This document shows, in pieces, positions 59,082 to 64,000 of a stretch of 64,000 nucleotides of DNA (within the stretch, counting starts at the first letter, position 1; every line of letters begins with the position of its first letter). The position numbers and the translations under genes are program-made. Source of the stretch: an uncultured Flavobacteriales bacterium. GTDB lineage: Bacteria; Bacteroidota; Bacteroidia; Flavobacteriales_D; Sanyastnellaceae. The notes below the pieces were generated by a model. That model saw nothing but the letters and a program-made list of their open reading frames with translations, was not told the origin of the DNA and did no database searches. The DNA lies in assembly GCA_937974555.1 (NCBI GenBank), contig CALJKR010000061.1:96100-160099 (forward strand). Reading direction: 5' to 3'.

Positions 59082-60593
59082 ATGAAATTTATCTTTACCA
59101 CTATTCTGTTGCTTCTCTTGTTTGGAGAGGCTCAGAGTCAAGTATCCAATCCACCGATTGTATCCAATGAATACAAAGCGTGGACGACCAGTTCTGAATT
59201 GAATCGGTGGCTGCTGCAATTGAGTGATATTTATACCGTTGAAATGAGAATGTACCAAGGCAACAATGAAGTGAATATGCCGGTTGTTGTTATTCCATCG
59301 GTTCAAGAAAATCCGCTTACAGTCATGATCATAGCCGAGCAGCATGGTGATGAACCTGCAGGAATGGAAGCTTGCAATCTTTTGATTAGTGAACTTCTGA
59401 ATGGTGAATTGCCTGCCTGGACAGACAGCATAGAATGGGTCATTATTCCCATGGTGAATGTAGAGGGGAATGACAACCAAACCCGCAATAAATCCAATGG
59501 CGCAGATTTGAATTTGGATCATCTTCTTTTGTCTCAGCCTGAAACCCGATTTGTGCACTACATATACAACCGATACATGCCAGAAGTATTTATAGATTTA
59601 CATGAATATCCATCGGAATCTGCGGGTGAAAATACGGGACTGCAAAAAAGGATACAGCAACAAATCGGTTGTGTGACCAATTTAAATTTGATGGATTCAA
59701 AATTGGATGAATTGTCTCATGCCTTCATATTGCCCCACGTTCAGAAGAATTTAGAGAAAGGCAAATTGACATTTTCAGAATTTTGGGAGGGCACAGCCGA
59801 GGAAGGGCACAAGCTAAGAAAGAATTCTGTGGATATCAATGATGCAAGACATGGAATGGGAGCCATGGGTAGAAGTTTGAGTTTTGTTGTCGAAGGCTTA
59901 AAAGGTACATTTAGAAATGACAATATTTACTTAAGAACACAAGCGCAGTTTAAATGTCTCATTGCATTGGCAGAGGCCTGTCACCTGAAAACGGATGAAA
60001 TCAAAAAAGTAGTGATGAACAACAGAGACAATGTGAGCCTGCAGCCTTTGTCCAATGTGTCCATCAAAATGGATCATTTTAAAGCCGTTCAGACGGTGCA
60101 TGTGCCTTTGGTTTTTCCCTATCGAAATTTGCAAACAGGCAAAGACAGTCTGATGGATTTATCGTCGATGGTATTCTCGGAAATAAAAACCATTCAATCC
60201 ATTGATGCTCCTTTGGGTTATTGGATTTCTAAAAAAGACAAACGTCTGATTGATTGGATACAAGCGCATGAGGCGGGTATTTTCCCTTTTTCTGATGATA
60301 AGGGAAAGGCATTTAAATCCAATGAGAGTGAATTTAGGTTGCAATGCATTTCCGCTTTACCGGAATGGAACACGCAATTGGTTGAGGGCATTCCAGCTCC
60401 AACCTGGAAACCAGAATGGATTGAAATGAAAGGCGCAACCACCAAAGATTATATTTTTGTTTCCACCCAAACATTGAATGGGTTGCGATGGATTATGGCA
60501 TTGGAACCAGAAAGTATGTTTGCCTTGGTTAGATACCCTGAATTTGAATACTTGCATCACCAATATCCAATATTGCGTGTAATTTCGCGATGA
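59082..60593 (+). CDS. M14-family zinc carboxypeptidase-like protein
   Basis: The 503-residue exported protein has a signal peptide (about 1-20, ending AQSQ). The M14 catalytic domain spans about 30-300: zinc ligands in AEQHGDEP near 86-89 and DLHEY near 173, the substrate-binding Arg region NQTRNKSNGADLN near 133, and the catalytic Glu in FVVEGLKG near 271. The C-terminal 200 residues are unassigned. It would cleave C-terminal residues of peptides, or cell-wall peptides, outside the cytoplasm. Its stop overlaps the next ATG by 4 bp. Confidence 0.85.
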   Translation: MKFIFTTILLLLLFGEAQSQVSNPPIVSNEYKAWTTSSELNRWLLQLSDIYTVEMRMYQGNNEVNMPVVVIPSVQENPLTVMIIAEQHGDEPAGMEACNLLISELLNGELPAWTDSIEWVIIPMVNVEGNDNQTRNKSNGADLNLDHLLLSQPETRFVHYIYNRYMPEVFIDLHEYPSESAGENTGLQKRIQQQIGCVTNLNLMDSKLDELSHAFILPHVQKNLEKGKLTFSEFWEGTAEEGHKLRKNSVDINDARHGMGAMGRSLSFVVEGLKGTFRNDNIYLRTQAQFKCLIALAEACHLKTDEIKKVVMNNRDNVSLQPLSNVSIKMDHFKAVQTVHVPLVFPYRNLQTGKDSLMDLSSMVFSEIKTIQSIDAPLGYWISKKDKRLIDWIQAHEAGIFPFSDDKGKAFKSNESEFRLQCISALPEWNTQLVEGIPAPTWKPEWIEMKGATTKDYIFVSTQTLNGLRWIMALEPESMFALVRYPEFEYLHHQYPILRVISR

Positions 60594-61786
60594 GCATTTT
60601 GCAGCACGATTTGGAATTACAAAGCAAGAAAAAAGAGACACGTTTGGCCTTCATTGACTTGGCAAGATCCATTGCCATAGTCTTGATGTTAGAGGGTCAT
60701 ATCACGGGAGAATTGCTTTCTGCGGCATACCGTGCGGAGAATGGATGGTTTTACCAGTTATGGCGTCAAGTGCACGGATATACCTCCCCGCTTTTCTTCA
60801 CCATATCAGGTCTTGTGTTTTCATATTTATTGACCAAGGAGCAATGGGGTATTGCATTTTGGAAAAATCCCAGGATCAAAAAAGGATTAAAGCGTGTCGT
60901 TGAGCTTTTGCTTTGGGGGTATTTATTGCAATTTCATTTTCGCAACTTTATCATTTGTCAATGGGAAGGAAGCGATTTTAATTCGGATTGGTTCATGGCC
61001 TTTCATGTGCTGCAATCCATTGCGGTCGCCTTGTTTTTGTTGATGTTCTTTTATGCATTATCTGCATTGACACGAATCCCATTTTACATCTTGGCAGCAA
61101 TGGCTGGGGTGATGATTTTTGGATTGAATGGAATTCAAGAAACCTACATCAGAGCGCAAAAGGCGCTGCTTGCTTCTGGGTCTATTCAGCACATGGACTA
61201 TTGGCCATCGCATGCGCCGCGATGGTTACAGAACATGTTTTTTGGAATGTATTCCGAGTTTGCATTTTTACGATTTTCAGGATACGCTCTGATTGGTGGA
61301 GCATTGGGGCATTTTATTCGAATCAATCAAAGACACGTTCTGAGTTTCACCTTTGGTTTCACCTTATTCGCTCTGGGGTATGTGCTCAAGCGTGATGTTT
61401 ATTTTTTATTGGAGTGGATTGATTTGCAGTTGATGGATTGGGGAATCCAAAGCCATGCGAATCAGATGGCCAACAAGGATAGTTTAATAGGATTGAGCAT
61501 GGTGTTGTGTTTGCTTGGACTTTTGGTAATTCTCAATCGCTTGGTGAAAATACCCAATAACTTGTTTTTAAAAATGGGGCAAAATACCTTCCCGATATAT
61601 ATTATCCATGTAATGTTAATTTACGAAGGATTGCTGGGAATAGGATTGCCTTTAGAGCAATACAAAGATTTTTTAAGTCCGGTCCAATCATGGGCCATAT
61701 CGCTATTTATCATATCCTGGTTTTTTGTGTTGATTGCCTATTGGGAGAGGATTAAAATGAAATGGCAGATTTTAATTAAAAGGTAG
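60590..61786 (+). CDS. DUF1624 / HGSNAT-like membrane protein
   Basis: This 398-residue protein has about 9-10 hydrophobic helices. The N-terminal block FIDLARSIAIVLMLEGHIT near 22 and SPLFFTISGLVFSYLL near 64 match the DUF1624 / heparan-alpha-glucosaminide acetyltransferase-like family, which carries acetyl groups across membranes; the His in LEGH fits the proposed catalytic residue. The true substrate is unknown. Its ATG overlaps the M14 peptidase stop, so the two are co-expressed, perhaps acting on the same envelope polymer (inference). Confidence 0.8.
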   Translation: MSILQHDLELQSKKKETRLAFIDLARSIAIVLMLEGHITGELLSAAYRAENGWFYQLWRQVHGYTSPLFFTISGLVFSYLLTKEQWGIAFWKNPRIKKGLKRVVELLLWGYLLQFHFRNFIICQWEGSDFNSDWFMAFHVLQSIAVALFLLMFFYALSALTRIPFYILAAMAGVMIFGLNGIQETYIRAQKALLASGSIQHMDYWPSHAPRWLQNMFFGMYSEFAFLRFSGYALIGGALGHFIRINQRHVLSFTFGFTLFALGYVLKRDVYFLLEWIDLQLMDWGIQSHANQMANKDSLIGLSMVLCLLGLLVILNRLVKIPNNLFLKMGQNTFPIYIIHVMLIYEGLLGIGLPLEQYKDFLSPVQSWAISLFIISWFFVLIAYWERIKMKWQILIKR

Positions 61787-61865
61787 TGTTATCATTATTC
61801 TGATCTTCATCAGAAACTGTTTAACAAATTATACGTATCATTGGGTACACCTTAAAACTTATATT

Positions 61866-63053
61866 ATGCTTTCATTTTATTCAGCGAGCGGCAGAATTGT
61901 GAATACAAGAAGAGCCGTACAAGAAGTTGTAGAAAGTGCGATGGGCGCGCAATATTCTGATGCGAAGTTGCTCATTTTTCACGCTTCAATTGGTCACGAT
62001 TACAAGGAATTACTCGATGAGGCCAGTAAGTTGTGTCCTGATGCTAGAATTCTTTCTGCATCTTGTTGTGGTGTAGTGGGTAAAGAAGGAGTAAGCGAGT
62101 CTATGAAAGACATAGCTTTGATGGCCATAAAAGGAAATGAATTTGGTGTTGAGTATACAGACGGGTTATTAGGTAGCAATGCTTATGAGAAGACAAAATC
62201 TATGGCAATTGCGCTTAAGAATTCAACGCCGAATACCAATATGATTTATTTTTTGGCTTCTGGGATTGATATTGATAACAATGCATGTATCCGAGCAATT
62301 GAAGAGGTTTTTGGGAAGGATGTTACCATTTTCGGAGCTACTTCTTCCGACAACATGCGCGGTGTAGTGTCTTATCAAGGTATTGACTTAAACGTATACG
62401 AGCACGCTGCTTATATGGTCGGTTTTGCAGATACTACGTTGTCGGTTGAAACCCAAGCCACGCATGGTTTTGTGGCCATTGGTGAACCTTTGGTTGTGAC
62501 AAAGTCAACCGGACATATCATACATGAGTTAAATGGCAAGCCTGCTTGGACAGAATATTGTCAAAGATTGGGAATTGACTCTAATAATCCACATTGCGGC
62601 GACTCTATACCTGTTGGCGCTCTGGGTGAAAAGTTAAGTCCTGAATTAGCCAAGGAATATGGCAACGACCATATTCTTAGGGTTGTTACAAGTCACGTAG
62701 GTGATGATATGTATTATGCAACGGCCATAAATGAAGGTACTGAACTATGGTTGACGACGCGTGATGAGGAGTTAATCTTCACGGAGATGGATCGTATGGT
62801 TCAGGACATGAAGAGTAGGATGTCGGACAAAACTCCTGTGGCCGTATTTCATGCGGACTGCTTGGCAAGAGGTAGATTTTTATTCAATAGAATCATCAAG
62901 GATGAATTGGTGAGTAAGATGCAATTCCCATTTTATCAAAATGGTGAATGTCCGCCTTGGTTGGGAATGTATGGTTTTGGCGAAATTGCTCGCTTAGGGG
63001 GAGAAAATACCTATCACAATTATACCACGGCACTTTACGTGATTTATCGCTAA
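61866..63053 (+). CDS. FIST N/C domain signalling protein
   Basis: This 395-residue cytoplasmic protein has a FIST N-terminal domain at about 30-220 (LLIFHASIGHDYKELLDEAS, ASCCGVVGKEG, GATSSDNMRG) and a FIST C-terminal domain at about 225-375 (HILRVVTSHVGDDMYYAT, AVFHADCLARGRF, FGEIA). FIST domains are thought to bind small ligands and usually sit next to PAS kinases or are fused to them. That is the case here: the PAS-containing gene starts 6 bp downstream. The preceding spacer holds an 8-mer TATCATTG one mismatch from a -7 box and a small TCTGAT/ATCAGA inverted repeat at 61799-61814. Confidence 0.9.
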   Translation: MLSFYSASGRIVNTRRAVQEVVESAMGAQYSDAKLLIFHASIGHDYKELLDEASKLCPDARILSASCCGVVGKEGVSESMKDIALMAIKGNEFGVEYTDGLLGSNAYEKTKSMAIALKNSTPNTNMIYFLASGIDIDNNACIRAIEEVFGKDVTIFGATSSDNMRGVVSYQGIDLNVYEHAAYMVGFADTTLSVETQATHGFVAIGEPLVVTKSTGHIIHELNGKPAWTEYCQRLGIDSNNPHCGDSIPVGALGEKLSPELAKEYGNDHILRVVTSHVGDDMYYATAINEGTELWLTTRDEELIFTEMDRMVQDMKSRMSDKTPVAVFHADCLARGRFLFNRIIKDELVSKMQFPFYQNGECPPWLGMYGFGEIARLGGENTYHNYTTALYVIYR

Positions 63054-63059
63054 GATGAA

Positions 63060-64000
63060 ATGGGAGTTGAAAATTTGGAATATGATGAGTTGATCAAAAA
63101 GTATCGTGAGCTACAACTTCGCGTAACCCGATTTTCGGCTACTGAACAAGCTCTGATCAATACGCGTGATCGTCTTGATCAGGAGTTGGAAATGTACAAG
63201 CGGATGCAGCGCTACAATGCGATGCTTTTGGACATGCCTAATTTTGATCAGTTCTTTGGTCTAGTTTGTGAAGCCATCGTTGATGTTTTTGAATTAGAAT
63301 GTGCCATTTACGGAAGGAAGACTGCACTTGCTCAACATTGGGATTTGGGTGCAGAAGGATGGAAATTGCATGACCTAGATAATTGGCACGATGATTTTAC
63401 CACTTTGACACAATTGCACAAGGCTGGTTTCTCTCAGATTTTGAAATTGGAAGATCTTTCTTTCTTGAAGAGTTTTGTACCTTTTTTTGAAGGCATATTT
63501 TTTCACGTAAAGGACCAACGAAATCAAAGTCAGTTTTTATTCGTAGGATTAAATTCCAAGGCTAATTCCGCGATATATCAGCCTATACAAGAGCGTCATT
63601 TTATGATGTTTAATGTATTCATGCAAAATGTTCAATCCATTTTTTCTAATCATCAAAGAAGCGCGGAGATTGAATCACAGCTTGCTGTAATTGAAAAATC
63701 AGCTGTTGAATTGCGCAAGCTTTCATTGATTGCTACCAAGACTAAGAATGGGGTCATTATCACGGATTCCCATGGGCATGTGGAATGGGTAAATGAGGCT
63801 TTTACAAAGATTTCTGGATATAGTTTGGATGAAGTGGTTGGAAAAAAACCGAAAGATTTTTTACAGGGAAAAAATACAGATGAGGAGTCAAGAAATAAGC
63901 TTTCCAATGCGCTTTGGAACAAAGAGGATTTGGAATTGACTATTGTGAATTATGATAAACTGGGTCAACCCTATTATAATCAGTTGGAGATTATTTCTGT
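63060..64000 (+). CDS. PAS-domain sensor protein, probable histidine kinase (3' partial)
   Basis: The frame is open from the ATG at 63060 through the end of the window (over 313 codons). Residues about 5-50 form a coiled coil (LRVTRFSATEQALINTRDRL) and about 55-210 resemble a degenerate GAF-type domain (FGLVCEAIVDVFELECAIYG). A second coiled coil leads to a PAS domain from about 228 (GVIITDSHGHVEWVNEAF, FTKISGYSLDEVVGKKPKDF). The PAS lacks the flavin-binding Cys of LOV domains. Coupling to the FIST gene, 6 bp apart, suggests a two-protein sensor with the kinase part beyond the window. Kinase domain itself not seen. Confidence 0.75.
   Translation, partial: MGVENLEYDELIKKYRELQLRVTRFSATEQALINTRDRLDQELEMYKRMQRYNAMLLDMPNFDQFFGLVCEAIVDVFELECAIYGRKTALAQHWDLGAEGWKLHDLDNWHDDFTTLTQLHKAGFSQILKLEDLSFLKSFVPFFEGIFFHVKDQRNQSQFLFVGLNSKANSAIYQPIQERHFMMFNVFMQNVQSIFSNHQRSAEIESQLAVIEKSAVELRKLSLIATKTKNGVIITDSHGHVEWVNEAFTKISGYSLDEVVGKKPKDFLQGKNTDEESRNKLSNALWNKEDLELTIVNYDKLGQPYYNQLEIIS

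Noticed and set aside
61799..61814. TCTGAT-CTTC-ATCAGA as a terminator
   Set aside because: The 6-bp stem is short and no T-run follows, so it is at most a weak structure or operator.
63740..64000. LOV photoreceptor in the partial PAS protein
   Set aside because: The expected flavin-binding Cys in the GxNCRFLQ region is replaced (GKKPKDFLQG), so it is an ordinary PAS.
1..64000. CRISPR array, prophage, insertion sequence or integrase
   Set aside because: No regular spaced repeats, transposase, integrase or phage proteins were seen; tRNA-Phe has no 3' duplicate that would mark an attachment site.

Overview
The window looks like a chromosomal stretch from a Bacteroidota bacterium, most likely Flavobacteriia or a close relative. 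The evidence is a fused lpxC-fabZ gene, the Bacteroidota sigma-A promoter elements (TAnnTTTG at -7, with TTG or TTTG upstream where visible), few Shine-Dalgarno sequences, type IX secretion (T9SS) components and large surface proteins ending in T9SS sorting domains. No prophage, insertion sequence, integrase or CRISPR array was seen. Coding density is very high: many neighbours overlap by 4 bp, several convergent genes overlap at their ends, and no stretch over 300 bp lacks a gene.

Layout. 1-2.9 kb: lipid A genes lpxC/fabZ and lpxA with a lone ABC ATPase. 2.8-7.6 kb, leftward: a DUF4301-like protein, then an overlapping rpoN / PAP2-like / galE operon. 7.6-11.3 kb: two small unknown genes and a choice-of-anchor-L surface protein. 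11.3-14.1 kb: an ECF sigma factor divergent from a TPR-SpoIIE-type phosphatase, with two inverted repeats of identical geometry between them. 14.1-15.2 kb: tRNA-Phe and a MerR/B12-binding regulator. 15.3-21.1 kb, rightward: a GlmU-like enzyme, lon, porQ, def and a TPR lipoprotein. 21.1-28.2 kb, leftward: two large type-B T9SS cargo proteins. 28.2-33.1 kb: two unknown genes, ligA, a polysaccharide pyruvyl transferase-like gene and mazG. 33.1-37.6 kb, leftward: a hybrid histidine kinase, a receiver-SpoIIE phosphatase and an AlbA_2-domain protein. 37.6-40.2 kb, leftward: a glutathione peroxidase and a DUF6913-like / dapA / acetyltransferase operon. 40.3-49.6 kb: an APC permease, a secreted metzincin-like protease, a membrane glycosyltransferase-like protein and a 1279-residue type-A T9SS cargo protein. 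49.7-54.1 kb: threonylcarbamoyl-AMP synthase, CCA-adding enzyme and a MutS2-like ATPase without a Smr domain. 54.2-58.5 kb: ftsB/divIC-like gene, a PorE-like envelope lipoprotein and acs. 58.5-64 kb: a START-like protein, an M14 peptidase coupled to a DUF1624-like membrane protein, and a FIST protein followed by a PAS sensor that runs off the window.

Themes. Envelope building (lipid A, sugar nucleotides, division) and T9SS machinery with four large cargo proteins dominate. Two partner-switch-style phosphatases, a phosphorelay and FIST/PAS and MerR/B12 sensors give a dense signalling layer. tRNA maturation is consistent internally: the tRNA-Phe gene does not encode CCA and a CCA-adding enzyme is present.

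The most striking non-coding signal is positional. A perfect TAnnTTTG box lies exactly 4 nt before the ATG of seven separate transcription units on both strands, which predicts leaderless mRNAs. A second notable signal is the pair of TTTGTTTAA-N16-TTAAACAAA inverted repeats between the sigma factor and the phosphatase gene.
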